From Hoeflea sp. IMCC20628 (GTDB taxonomy: Bacteria > Pseudomonadota > Alphaproteobacteria > Rhizobiales > Rhizobiaceae), in the NCBI RefSeq assembly GCF_001011155.1, contig NZ_CP011479.1, forward strand, positions 2,498,501 through 2,562,500: a stretch of DNA of 64,000 nucleotides. The letters are read 5' to 3'. The notes below the pieces were generated by a model, which was not told the origin of the DNA, searched no databases, and worked only from the letters and a program-made list of their open reading frames with translations. This document shows, piece by piece, positions 1-7,095 of this stretch; within the stretch, counting starts at the first letter, position 1; each line of letters begins with the position of its first letter. A program made the translations under genes and the position numbers.

Positions 1-958
1 CGAACTCCTTGTTCTTCTTGCGGAAGGTCTTGGCGTCCTTTTTGGCAGGCCGGGTGATGGCGTGGTGCAGATAGATGCCGCCCGGCTTGAGCACGCGGGC
101 GATGGTTGAGTAATAGGTCGGGTAATTGTCGATGCCGATGGCTTCATGCATGCCGATCGAGGAGATCTTGTCGAATTCGCCCTCCACCTTGGCATAATCA
201 AGCAGGATGAAATTCACCCGGTCCGACAATCCAAGCTCCTCGGCTTTTGCCTTGGCAAATTCAAACTGGCGCTCGGACAGGGTGACGCCGGTGACATGAA
301 CAGCGTAATTGGCTGCCGCATAGAGCGCCAGCGAGCCCCAGCCAAAGCCGATGTCGAGCATCTTGTCGCCGGGCTGCAGCCGCATTTTGCGGCAGATCAT
401 CTCCAGCTTGTCGCTCTGCATCTGGTCAATGTCATTGTCCCAAAGGGTGCAATAGCCGCAGGTGTAGACCATCTGCTCGTCGAGAAAGAGATTATAAAAC
501 GCGTTTGAGACATCATAGTGATAGGCGATGTTCTTCTGGTTTTCCTCGGCATTGCCGTCAGACGGTTTCTCGTCGGGCTGATCGCTCAGCGGCCATGGCC
601 CGCCCTTGCCGACAAACATGAATTTGCGCAGCGTGTTGAAAACCAGGAATTTGTTGAGCGTCTTGCGGATCTCGCGGGTACGAACCTTGGGCCGTCGCGC
701 CACCAGGTCGAACATGTCGCCGTTTTCAAAGTCGATGCGCTTGGACACCCAGAGATTGAGCAGGGTTTCGGGATTGGGAGAGCGCAACAGCGCTGCAACC
801 AGACCTTCGTCAGCCAGAAGGATCGTAAAGGCCTTTGGATCAAGATCCTCGGGTACGGTTGATCCGTCCCAGAGCCTGAATCCGATGTCGAGTTCAAGAA
901 CCTTGCGTGCATGAGCGACGAGTTTGCGGAAACTTTTCAGACGGCTTTTGGCGCTCAT
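1..958 (-). CDS. Cyclopropane-fatty-acyl-phospholipid synthase family protein (C-terminus cut off by window edge)
   Basis: SAM-dependent methyltransferase of the CFA synthase family, which methylenates cis double bonds of membrane phospholipid acyl chains. The first 319 residues are visible, starting MSAKSRLKSF; family members are about 400-430 residues, so roughly a quarter lies beyond base 1. The SAM-binding motif MLDIGFGWGS is at about residues 200-209, followed by VTGVTLSERQ. An N-terminal region of about 130 residues precedes YHYDVSNAFYNLFLDEQMVYTCGY, split here as YHYDVSNAFYNLFLD and EQMVYTCGY, the usual substrate-side signature. The ATG at 958 has a GGGAG ribosome site 9 bases upstream. 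It diverges from the TetR-led operon. A second, more canonical CFA synthase lies at 13839-15110; this copy has Phe where the family usually has Cys in DIGCGWG, so exact activity is uncertain. Confidence 0.85.
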   Translation of the reverse strand, partial: MSAKSRLKSFRKLVAHARKVLELDIGFRLWDGSTVPEDLDPKAFTILLADEGLVAALLRSPNPETLLNLWVSKRIDFENGDMFDLVARRPKVRTREIRKTLNKFLVFNTLRKFMFVGKGGPWPLSDQPDEKPSDGNAEENQKNIAYHYDVSNAFYNLFLDEQMVYTCGYCTLWDNDIDQMQSDKLEMICRKMRLQPGDKMLDIGFGWGSLALYAAANYAVHVTGVTLSERQFEFAKAKAEELGLSDRVNFILLDYAKVEGEFDKISSIGMHEAIGIDNYPTYYSTIARVLKPGGIYLHHAITRPAKKDAKTFRKKNKEF

Positions 959-1002
959 CAACACTCACTCCCGGAAAAATACCATCGCCGAAGCAATAGC
1001 AC

Positions 1003-1020
1003 GCCGGTCTTTCGACCGGC
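1003..1020 (-). other. Leader hairpin with GAAA tetraloop upstream of the CFA-family gene
   Basis: Read on the minus strand the sequence is GCCGGTC-GAAA-GACCGGC, a perfect 7-bp stem closed by a GNRA-type loop. It sits 45-62 bases before the ATG at 958 and just downstream of the candidate promoter at 1039-1066, so it would be in the 5' untranslated leader. No U-run follows directly, so it does not look like a terminator. It may stabilise the mRNA or bind a protein; that is inference. Confidence 0.45.
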
Positions 1021-1038
1021 CATCAATCAATTGCCCCC

Positions 1039-1066
1039 CTTTTATGCCACCTGCCCGCCAAGGCAA
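1039..1066 (-). promoter_or_regulatory. Candidate sigma-70-type promoter for the CFA-family gene
   Basis: On the minus strand TTGCCT (bases 1066-1061) and TAAAAG (1044-1039) are separated by 16 bases. The predicted start near 1032 gives a leader of about 75 bases that contains the 1003-1020 hairpin. This is a match by eye only. Confidence 0.35.
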
Positions 1067-1292
1067 CCTCCAATACCGAAGCGTCATTGTAGCTGGCTGC
1101 GGCAATCGCTAGCCGGTGCACCGTTTCTTATTGAACTTTCTTCCCGACGTTGGGCCCGCTCGCATCAACTCCACCCCTGCCATGCGGTCCACAGCACGGT
1201 GAAGACCAGCGACGTACCGATTTGCTCTGACCGACGCAGATCTGCCTTTTCAGGTTTCGGTGTCGCCAGACGCGAAGGCCGGATGCGCCAAG

Positions 1293-1305
1293 CCCCCCCC
1301 CCCCC
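1293..1305. repeat. Homopolymeric tract of 13 cytosines
   Basis: Thirteen consecutive C residues lie in the intergenic region between the CFA-family gene and the TetR gene, 27 bases upstream of the candidate -35 element of the tetR promoter. Long single-base tracts are prone to slippage, both in vivo and in sequencing. The rest of 959-1377 holds the two candidate promoters and the hairpin listed here and no gene that I recognise. Confidence 0.9.
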
Positions 1306-1331
1306 GCGAATAGCGCCTTGCAAAATCCATC

Positions 1332-1360
1332 TTGCCAACGTACCGACCAGTTGGTATGCT
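1332..1360 (+). promoter_or_regulatory. Candidate tetR promoter with a dyad operator in the spacer
   Basis: TTGCCA (1332-1337) and TATGCT (1355-1360) are spaced by 17 bases, close to the sigma-70 consensus. The imperfect palindrome TACCGACCAGTTGGTA (1341-1356, 12 of 16 positions symmetric) fills the spacer. It is of the ACC...GGT type used by many TetR repressors. A repressor bound there would block polymerase, so autorepression of the operon starting at 1378 is a reasonable inference. Confidence 0.5.
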
Positions 1361-1377
1361 GACCAAAACTGGAACCA

Positions 1378-2022
1378 ATGATGACCGATACGTTAGCCGA
1401 AACCGTCCCAACACCACAAAACGCCCGCGACAAGCTGCTGACTGCAGGTCTGGCCGTGATCCGCTCCAAGGGCTATTCCGGCACCACCGTTGATGAGCTT
1501 TGCACAACCGCGGGAGTGACCAAGGGCGCGTTCTTTCATCACTTCAAGAGCAAGGAAGCACTTGGGGTAGCTGCTGCGGACTACTGGTCGGAGTTCACTG
1601 GTGAGCTATTTGCCTCGGCGCCCTATCACGACCATCCCGATCCGCTCGACCGGGTGCTGGGCTATATCGATTTTCGCCGGCTTTTGCTGGCAGGCGAATT
1701 GCCGGACTACAGCTGCCTGGTCGGCACCATGGTGCAGGAGACCTATCTGACAGCACCGGCGATCCGTGACGCCTGCCACGCCGCCATTGCCGGCCACGCG
1801 GACACGCTGGCGCCCGACATCCAGGCGGCGATGGACGCGCGGGGCATGAGTGACGCCGGATGGACCGCCGAGAGCCTGGCGCTGCACACGCAAGTGGTGC
1901 TGCAGGGCGCCTTCATTCTGGCCAAGGCGGAGGATTCCGTCTCGGTCGCCATCGACAGTGTCGCCCATCTCAAGCGTTACGTGACGCTGTTGTTTTCCCA
2001 GCCAGAGGAGAAAGCCGCATGA
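1378..2022 (+). CDS. TetR/AcrR family transcriptional regulator
   Basis: DNA-binding repressor of 214 residues. The N-terminal TetR helix-turn-helix is clear at about residues 18-62, including VTKGAFFHHFKSKEAL; the C-terminal ligand-binding domain is all-helical and its ligand cannot be read from sequence. Two adjacent ATG codons (1378 and 1381) could start it. It is first in a run of co-directional genes and its stop overlaps the next start (ATGA at 2019-2022), so it is very probably co-transcribed with the VOC, DUF899, DUF4287 and DUF1428 genes. The operator-like dyad at 1341-1356 suggests that it represses its own operon. Confidence 0.9.
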   Translation: MMTDTLAETVPTPQNARDKLLTAGLAVIRSKGYSGTTVDELCTTAGVTKGAFFHHFKSKEALGVAAADYWSEFTGELFASAPYHDHPDPLDRVLGYIDFRRLLLAGELPDYSCLVGTMVQETYLTAPAIRDACHAAIAGHADTLAPDIQAAMDARGMSDAGWTAESLALHTQVVLQGAFILAKAEDSVSVAIDSVAHLKRYVTLLFSQPEEKAA

Positions 2023-2462
2023 GCAGTGCATCCGATTACAAGCGCCTGATGCGCGGGGTGATCCCCTACGCCACCGTCGAGGGCGCCGACAAGGCGATCG
2101 AATTCTACACCCGTGCGTTTGGCGCCGTGCTGCATGGCGAGGTGGCCCGCAGCGAGGATGGCCGCGTTCTCAATGCCAGCATCGAGATCAATGACGGCAT
2201 GGTGATGCTGATGGACCCGTTTCCCGAACATGGCAGCGCACGATCGACCGGCAGCAATTTCCTGCTGCAACTGGTGATCGCCGATGGCGATCTGTGGTGG
2301 AACCGCGCGGTGGAGGCGGGCTGCGAAGTTGTGTCACTGTTCAAGCTCGAATTCTGGGGCGACCGTTTTGGCCGCGTCCGTGATCCGTTCGGCCTGGAGT
2401 GGGCCTTCAACGAACCCGCCGCCGCTAAACAACAAGCCACGGCCAAAAGCCTGGCGGACTGA
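2019..2462 (+). CDS. VOC/glyoxalase-fold protein (PhnB-like)
   Basis: Protein of 147 residues with a vicinal-oxygen-chelate fold, beginning MSSASDYKRL. AIEFYTRAFGAVL near the N-terminus and the terminal RDPFGLEWAFNEP are typical of the PhnB/YaeR-like branch, whose members are mostly of unknown substrate and often annotated as glyoxalase or bleomycin-resistance-like. The start at 2019 overlaps the tetR stop by four bases, indicating translational coupling; longer in-frame readings upstream would lie inside tetR and are unlikely. A tandem two-domain relative is found later in the same operon at 3596-4522. Confidence 0.82.
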   Translation: MSSASDYKRLMRGVIPYATVEGADKAIEFYTRAFGAVLHGEVARSEDGRVLNASIEINDGMVMLMDPFPEHGSARSTGSNFLLQLVIADGDLWWNRAVEAGCEVVSLFKLEFWGDRFGRVRDPFGLEWAFNEPAAAKQQATAKSLAD

Positions 2463-2517
2463 ACGCAACCGCGCATCCGCCCGCCGGGCCGATGCCGCAC
2501 CACTCATGGAGGAACGC

Positions 2518-3213
2518 ATGAATGCAATTGTCGATGAAGCCAGCTGGAGATCAGCCCGCGCCGATTTACTGGCAAAAGAAAAGGCCATTACCCGGGAACT
2601 CGACCGTCTCGCCGCAGAGCGGCGGCGGCTGCCCTTCATGCGGGTGGACAAACCCTACCGGTTCACCGGCCCGCATGGCGAAACTGATCTCGAAGGGCTG
2701 TTCGAAACCCGCAGCCAGCTGATTGTGTACCACCACATGCTCCAGCCGGATGACCCAGCACCCTGCGCCGGATGCAGCATGGTCGGCGATCACATGCCGC
2801 ATCTGGCGCATCTCAATGCACGCGATGTCACACTGGTGTTTGTCGCCCGCGCACCTTCGCCACAGATAGAGGCCTACAAGCGCCGCATGGGTTGGACCAT
2901 GCCGTTTTACCAGAGCATCGACAGCTTCGGCGCTGATTACGGGATTGATGGCGGCTTCGGCCTCAATGTCTTCCTGCGCACCGACGACGGCATCATGCGG
3001 ACCTACTACACCAGCTACCGTGGCGTGGAGACGCTGGGCACGCCAATGGCACTGCTCGACATCACTCCCTATGGCCGCCAGGAGAGCTGGCAGGATGCGC
3101 CGGAAGGCGTGGCTCAGGACGCGCCTTACCAATGGTGGCGACGCCACGACGAATATGATGCACAACCGTCCGCGCCTAGTGCTGCCCGGCGGCTCACCGG
3201 TGCGCACGCCTGA
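2518..3213 (+). CDS. DUF899 family thioredoxin-like protein
   Basis: Protein of 231 residues matching the DUF899 family. Members have a thioredoxin-like fold and no established reaction. Visible marks are the RRRLPFMRVDKPYRF segment near residues 36-50, the CAGC motif at residues 83-86 followed by SM, and the family-typical tail PYGRQESWQDAPEG with WWRRHDEY. The CxxC could be redox active. The start ATG at 2518 is preceded by GGAGG six bases upstream, whereas the open frame extends further 5' without a better site. The gap to the preceding VOC gene is 55 bases, same strand, so it is probably in the same operon. Confidence 0.85.
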   Translation: MNAIVDEASWRSARADLLAKEKAITRELDRLAAERRRLPFMRVDKPYRFTGPHGETDLEGLFETRSQLIVYHHMLQPDDPAPCAGCSMVGDHMPHLAHLNARDVTLVFVARAPSPQIEAYKRRMGWTMPFYQSIDSFGADYGIDGGFGLNVFLRTDDGIMRTYYTSYRGVETLGTPMALLDITPYGRQESWQDAPEGVAQDAPYQWWRRHDEYDAQPSAPSAARRLTGAHA

Positions 3214-3240
3214 CAGCAGAGTTCAATGGAGAACCAAGCC

Positions 3241-3345
3241 ATGCCCACTGCAGCGACGAACTACAAACCTGACACCATGACGCCGGCCACGCCGCCCCTG
3301 GACTTGCGTGGCGCGGGCCAACAGGCTCGAGGAGCACGACCATGA
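3241..3345 (+). CDS. Possible 34-residue small protein, unknown
   Basis: A short frame runs from ATG 3241 to TGA 3345, starting MPTAATNYKPDTM and ending Gln/Arg/Gly-rich (GAGQQARGARP). It has a GGAG site upstream and its stop overlaps the ATG of the DUF4287 gene (ATGA at 3342-3345), the arrangement seen for coupled genes in this operon. No domain is recognisable, and it could be only a leader that couples translation or a chance frame. Confidence 0.3.
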   Translation: MPTAATNYKPDTMTPATPPLDLRGAGQQARGARP

Positions 3346-3572
3346 GCTTTCAGGCCTATCTTGATACCATCAAGGCAAAAACGGGAAAGACCCCGGACGA
3401 CTTGCGCCAGCTCGCGGAAGCCAGGGGACTGCTTGAAGGCGGCAAAGTCGCAAAGGGCGTGAAGGCCGGTGACGTGGTCGCATGGCTGAAGGAGGACTTT
3501 GATCTTGGTCGTGGCCACGCCATGGCAATCTGGGCGCTGTTTGCAAACATCAAGCAAATGCCGGCCAAGTAG
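3342..3572 (+). CDS. DUF4287 domain protein
   Basis: Small protein of 76 residues that matches DUF4287 over its whole length: MSFQAYLDTIKAKTGKTP at the start, a central LAEARGLL and KAGDVVAWLKEDFDLGRGHA, and the terminal MAIWALF. The family is uncharacterised; it often occurs alone or fused to DUF5655, and no enzymatic motif is evident. GAGGAG lies 7 bases before the ATG. It sits between the DUF899 gene and the tandem VOC gene, 23 bases before the latter. Confidence 0.85.
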   Translation: MSFQAYLDTIKAKTGKTPDDLRQLAEARGLLEGGKVAKGVKAGDVVAWLKEDFDLGRGHAMAIWALFANIKQMPAK

Positions 3573-3595
3573 CCAGGCTGAATGGGAGGATCATC

Positions 3596-4522
3596 ATGAG
3601 AAAAACCAACGCACATTCCAGACAGATCATCACCCCCTTCCTCTGGTTTGACAGCCAGGCCGAAGAGGCGGCGGAGCTCTATACCAGCCTGTTTGCCGAT
3701 AGCCGCATCACCCACCTGAGCCACTACAGCGAGGAGGGCCGAGAGGCCCACGGCCAGCCGGTCGGCAAGGTGATGGTGGCGGGTTTCGAACTCGCCGGCC
3801 AGCATTTTGCCGGGCTCAATGGCGGACCGGCTTTCAAGCCAACCCCCGCGATTTCACTGTTCGTCGAGCTCGACACCGAGGCAGAAATCCATGCCTTGTG
3901 GGCCGGTCTCAGCGACGGTGGCTCGGTACTGATGCCGCTCGGCAGCTATCCATGGAGCACATGCTATGGCTGGCTCAATGACCGCTACGGCGTGTCCTGG
4001 CAGATCATGCTGCGCCAGCAGCCAGGTGAAGGCCAGACCATCACGCCGGCGCTGATGTTTACCCAGGGCAATTATGGCCGCGCAGCAGATGCGATCGCGC
4101 TTTATACCGGCATCTTCCCGGGATCCGCGACAGGGCCGGTACAGTATCGCGACGCGGCTGAGGGGGAAGACGCTGCCACGGTGCTGTTTGGCCGCTTCAC
4201 CCTGTTCGGACAGGACTTCATCATCATGGACGGACCGGGGTCGCACGGCTTCAGCTTTACCGAAGGCGTGTCGCTGATGGTGTCGTGCGAGACCCAGGCC
4301 GAGATCGACCGTTACTGGGACCAACTCACCGCCGATGGCGGACAGGAGAGCCAATGTGGCTGGCTCAAGGACAAGTTCGGGGTGTCATGGCAGATAACCC
4401 CGACCATCATGGACCGGTTGATGGCGCCGACAGACCAGGCCATGGCCGACCGTTTGATGAACGCGATGCTGAAAATGAAGAAACTGGATGTCGCAACACT
4501 CGAGGCAGCAGCCAGAGGTTAA
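3596..4522 (+). CDS. Tandem VOC-domain protein (PhnB / 3-demethylubiquinone methyltransferase-like annotation family)
   Basis: Protein of 308 residues made of two related VOC domains, about residues 10-145 and 150-295. Each half has a PFLWFDSQAEEAAELYTSLF or ALMFTQGNYGRAADAIALYT type opening and a CGWLKDKFGVSWQITP or CYGWLNDRYGVSWQIM closing motif, so it arose by internal duplication. Databases often call the family 3-demethylubiquinone-9 3-methyltransferase, but there is no SAM-binding motif and methyltransferase activity should not be assumed. A strong GGGAGG site precedes the ATG. It lies 23 bases after DUF4287 and 18 bases before DUF1428. Confidence 0.85.
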   Translation: MRKTNAHSRQIITPFLWFDSQAEEAAELYTSLFADSRITHLSHYSEEGREAHGQPVGKVMVAGFELAGQHFAGLNGGPAFKPTPAISLFVELDTEAEIHALWAGLSDGGSVLMPLGSYPWSTCYGWLNDRYGVSWQIMLRQQPGEGQTITPALMFTQGNYGRAADAIALYTGIFPGSATGPVQYRDAAEGEDAATVLFGRFTLFGQDFIIMDGPGSHGFSFTEGVSLMVSCETQAEIDRYWDQLTADGGQESQCGWLKDKFGVSWQITPTIMDRLMAPTDQAMADRLMNAMLKMKKLDVATLEAAARG

Positions 4523-4540
4523 ACCAGAGAGGAGAGTAGC

Positions 4541-4894
4541 ATGGCATATGTGAGCGGATTCATGGCATCAGTGCCGAATGACAAGAAGCAGGATTATCTC
4601 GACATGGCCACGACCGCTGCTGCGGTGTTCAAGGATCATGGCGCCACCCAAGTGGTAGAGGCATGGGGTGATGACGTCCCTGATGGCAAACTGACCTCTA
4701 TGCCGATGGCGGTCCAGGCCAAAGACAACGAAACCGTGATCTTCTCCTGGGTATGGTGGCCCGACAAGGCAACCCAGACGGCAGGCATGGAAAAGGTGAT
4801 GAAGGATCCGCGGATGAACTACGATCCGGCAACCTTGCCGTTTGACGGCAAGCGCATGATCTACGGCGGTTTCGACGTCATTCTCGACATTTAG
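4541..4894 (+). CDS. DUF1428 family protein (YbaA-like)
   Basis: Protein of 117 residues matching DUF1428, a ferredoxin-like-fold family of unknown function. Marks are YVSGFMASVPNDKKQDYLDM at the start, VVEAWGDDVPDGKLTS in the middle and DGKRMIYGGFDVI at the end. GAGAGGAGAG precedes the ATG. It is the last gene of the tetR-led run; no convincing T-rich terminator follows directly. Confidence 0.87.
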   Translation: MAYVSGFMASVPNDKKQDYLDMATTAAAVFKDHGATQVVEAWGDDVPDGKLTSMPMAVQAKDNETVIFSWVWWPDKATQTAGMEKVMKDPRMNYDPATLPFDGKRMIYGGFDVILDI

Positions 4895-5025
4895 GATCAA
4901 GTGCAAAGCCCTTTGGGCGTTGCCATCCCGGGATGCGGTTACCCCTCCAGGCCGTGTCCCGGGGTGAATTCCTCCCCTGACAGATCATTTGGTCCTTAGC
5001 TGCCAAAAACATTGAACATTTGCCC

Positions 5026-5055
5026 TTGCAAAGCGACAGGGAAACCCCATATTGA
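5026..5055 (+). promoter_or_regulatory. Candidate promoter of an orphan small RNA
   Basis: TTGCAA (5026-5031) and TATTGA (5050-5055) are separated by 18 bases. The predicted start at about 5062 lies just before the stem-loops and terminator that follow. Visual match only. Confidence 0.4.
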
Positions 5056-5061
5056 GATCAA

Positions 5062-5158
5062 CAAAGAAATTTGTCTCCACCCTGACCACGGATGTACTGG
5101 CAGGTGTGTTGAGGCAAGTCAGGAAGGTCGGTGCGAATTTCGCCCGGCCTTTTTCTTT
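5062..5158 (+). ncRNA. Candidate trans-acting small RNA of about 97 nt
   Basis: Intergenic sequence with three consecutive foldable elements: ACAAA-GAAA-TTTGT (5061-5074), a longer element closed by CTGAC/GTCAG (5082-5122), and the terminator hairpin at 5124-5151. A single-stranded CTCCACC segment lies between the first two, which could pair with Shine-Dalgarno sequences as in many Hfq-dependent rhizobial sRNAs. No open reading frame of note is present. I do not recognise it as a named alphaproteobacterial RNA family. Ends are approximate. Confidence 0.45.
5124..5158 (+). terminator. Rho-independent terminator
   Basis: Stem AAGGTCGGTGCGAA pairs with TTCGCCCGGCCTT with one bulge and one G-U pair, followed by TTTTTCTTT. 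It could end the candidate sRNA or read-through from the DUF1428 operon. Confidence 0.7.
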
Positions 5159-5377
5159 GTCCAATCGTCAGGCGTGTTGATCTGACCGGCCGCGACGAAC
5201 CTCAAACAGCTCCAAAGCATCCTGCGTTTAATGGGTCGTAGCCTCTTGGCTCAAATCCGCTTTTCGACGAGACGGATTGCGAGGGCAGATGCGTCTTTCA
5301 AGCCATCCGACGCCGTGGCAAGCCAGGTTTCAGCCAATCCACCGCACGCTTATGCATCCTCTTGATCGGTCGATGTT

Positions 5378-6904
5378 TCAGCCGACCCTGAATCCAAGCC
5401 GCTTGCCGGTCAGTTTGGCGAGTTGCTGAAGGCGGCCTTCCAGCCGTTCGCCGATAAAGGCCTCGCAAGAGCGAGGCACCAGCAGAACAATATCGACATC
5501 ACCATCGGCGGGTTCTGCCGGTGCAAATGAAAGCTGCGGCACCATTCCGGGCATCGAGGCCGAAAACAGATAGACCACGCGCAGCATGCCGCCGAGCAGT
5601 TTGGCATATTCAAGGTATTTCGGACCGGCGATGGCAGCCAGGCCGGAAGACGCGCCGTCCTCGTTGAGACCTTCAAAGCGGAAATAATTGGCCAGCGCGA
5701 TATAGGCGCGTCCACCATGGGTGATCCCGGTGAAGGTGCCATGGGCAATGATGTTGAGCGCCTGCAGGCCGCGGTAATCAGGATGGGCGCGCCAGGAAAT
5801 GTCAGCCATCAAACACGCAGCCTGACGGTAACGCGCATCCTCTTCCGATTCATGCACCCCGAACACCGGGAACATGCGTCCGGTCCAAGCGGCCAGTTCA
5901 CGGGCATGCTCGGGCGAGCGCGCCCGCAGGATCGCCAATTCACCGGCTGCGGTCAGCAGTGGGTCGCGCGCCGCTTCTGCCGTCCCCAGCAGGGAATAGA
6001 GATAGCCTTCGCGCACACCGAGCGCCGAAAAGCTGACCCGTGACGCTTTCATGGCAATCAGCGTTTCCTGCAGCGTCACCGCACCATAGGGCAACAATCC
6101 ACGCCGATTCCGGGAAATCGCCTTGATGGCATTGATCTTTGATTGCTTCATCGCCGCGACTTCAGCCAGGAATTCAATCGCCGGCTTGGCATCGATTTCG
6201 TAGGCCTGCATCATGTGAAGCGGATAGCCGTTGATCTCCATGTGCAACTTGGCAATATTGCGCCAGGTACCACCGACGGCATAGAAGGTACGCCCTGCCC
6301 CGCCCTGCAGAACCGGAGATTTCTTGAGTTCCCGCCGGACGATGGATCTGGCCTTGGATATGGAATCTCCAGACATTTCGGACAGCCTGAGGCCACCCAG
6401 AGGCAGGGTTTGTTCGCCCGAATGCACCGTGTTCTTGACGTCTACAAGTTCAAGCGATCCGCCGCCCAGATCGCCGGCAATGCCATCGGGTTTGTAATGG
6501 CCAGAGATAACGCCAAGAGCCGAGAAACGGGCTTCCTCTTCGCCGGTCAGAACCCGGATGCGGCAATCCAGAATGGCTTCAGCTGCTGCAATGAATGTCG
6601 CGCCGTTTTCAGCCTCGCGGGCGGCGGCGGTGGCCAGAACATGCATTTCCGAGGCCCGTGCCTGCTCCGATAGAGCGCGGAACCGCCTGAGCGCGGCCAG
6701 CGCACGGGCAATCCCGGCTTCGTCCATGCGACGGGTTGCGACAAGCCCCTTGCCCAGGCCGCACAGAACCTTCTCGTTGAACAGCACCGAGGGAGCCCGG
6801 CTGAGACCCTCGTAGATCACGAGACGCACCGAGTTGGAGCCGATATCGATCACACATACAGGATGGATACCTGGCAAACGTCCCTGGGCTTCCGATTCCA
6901 CCAT
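5378..6904 (-). CDS. ppx: Exopolyphosphatase (Ppx/GppA family)
   Basis: Releases orthophosphate from the ends of polyphosphate; GppA-type activity on pppGpp is also possible in this family. The product has 508 residues. The sugar-kinase/HSP70-fold phosphate motifs are visible: VIDIGSNSVRLVIYE at about residues 18-32 and GDLGGGSLELV at about 143-153. The C-terminal half (about 310-508) is the helical extension of long Ppx proteins. The ATG at 6904 is used. It lies 191 bases downstream of ppk on the same strand, so synthesis and degradation of polyphosphate are encoded together, the usual rhizobial arrangement. Confidence 0.95.
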   Translation of the reverse strand: MVESEAQGRLPGIHPVCVIDIGSNSVRLVIYEGLSRAPSVLFNEKVLCGLGKGLVATRRMDEAGIARALAALRRFRALSEQARASEMHVLATAAAREAENGATFIAAAEAILDCRIRVLTGEEEARFSALGVISGHYKPDGIAGDLGGGSLELVDVKNTVHSGEQTLPLGGLRLSEMSGDSISKARSIVRRELKKSPVLQGGAGRTFYAVGGTWRNIAKLHMEINGYPLHMMQAYEIDAKPAIEFLAEVAAMKQSKINAIKAISRNRRGLLPYGAVTLQETLIAMKASRVSFSALGVREGYLYSLLGTAEAARDPLLTAAGELAILRARSPEHARELAAWTGRMFPVFGVHESEEDARYRQAACLMADISWRAHPDYRGLQALNIIAHGTFTGITHGGRAYIALANYFRFEGLNEDGASSGLAAIAGPKYLEYAKLLGGMLRVVYLFSASMPGMVPQLSFAPAEPADGDVDIVLLVPRSCEAFIGERLEGRLQQLAKLTGKRLGFRVG

Positions 6905-7095
6905 TGCTACTTGCGCTTCGCGGTTTGGTCGACCCGCTCAGCGCGAGCAGAACGAGTTCGGGGACAACAGGTTTGTGTGCTTATATAGGGGATGCGGCCA
7001 ATCCGAAACCCGGAAATCTCGCCTGTTGACGGCTCTTTCCACAGGCACGTCCCCGCTGGCTTGCGGGAGAGATCGGCGGAAGAACCGCAAGTTGA

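Larger units (their letters stand above)
4895..5377. other. Intergenic region with one candidate small RNA
   Basis: A 483-base stretch without a supported protein gene. It holds the candidate promoter, small RNA and terminator listed at 5026-5158. A 12-bp palindrome CATCCCGGGATG occurs near 4924-4935 without a T-run. Between 5159 and 5377 only short frames occur; a minus-strand stretch encodes DGLKDASALAIRLVEKRI then stop, which could be a gene remnant, but nothing supports it further. Confidence 0.5.
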
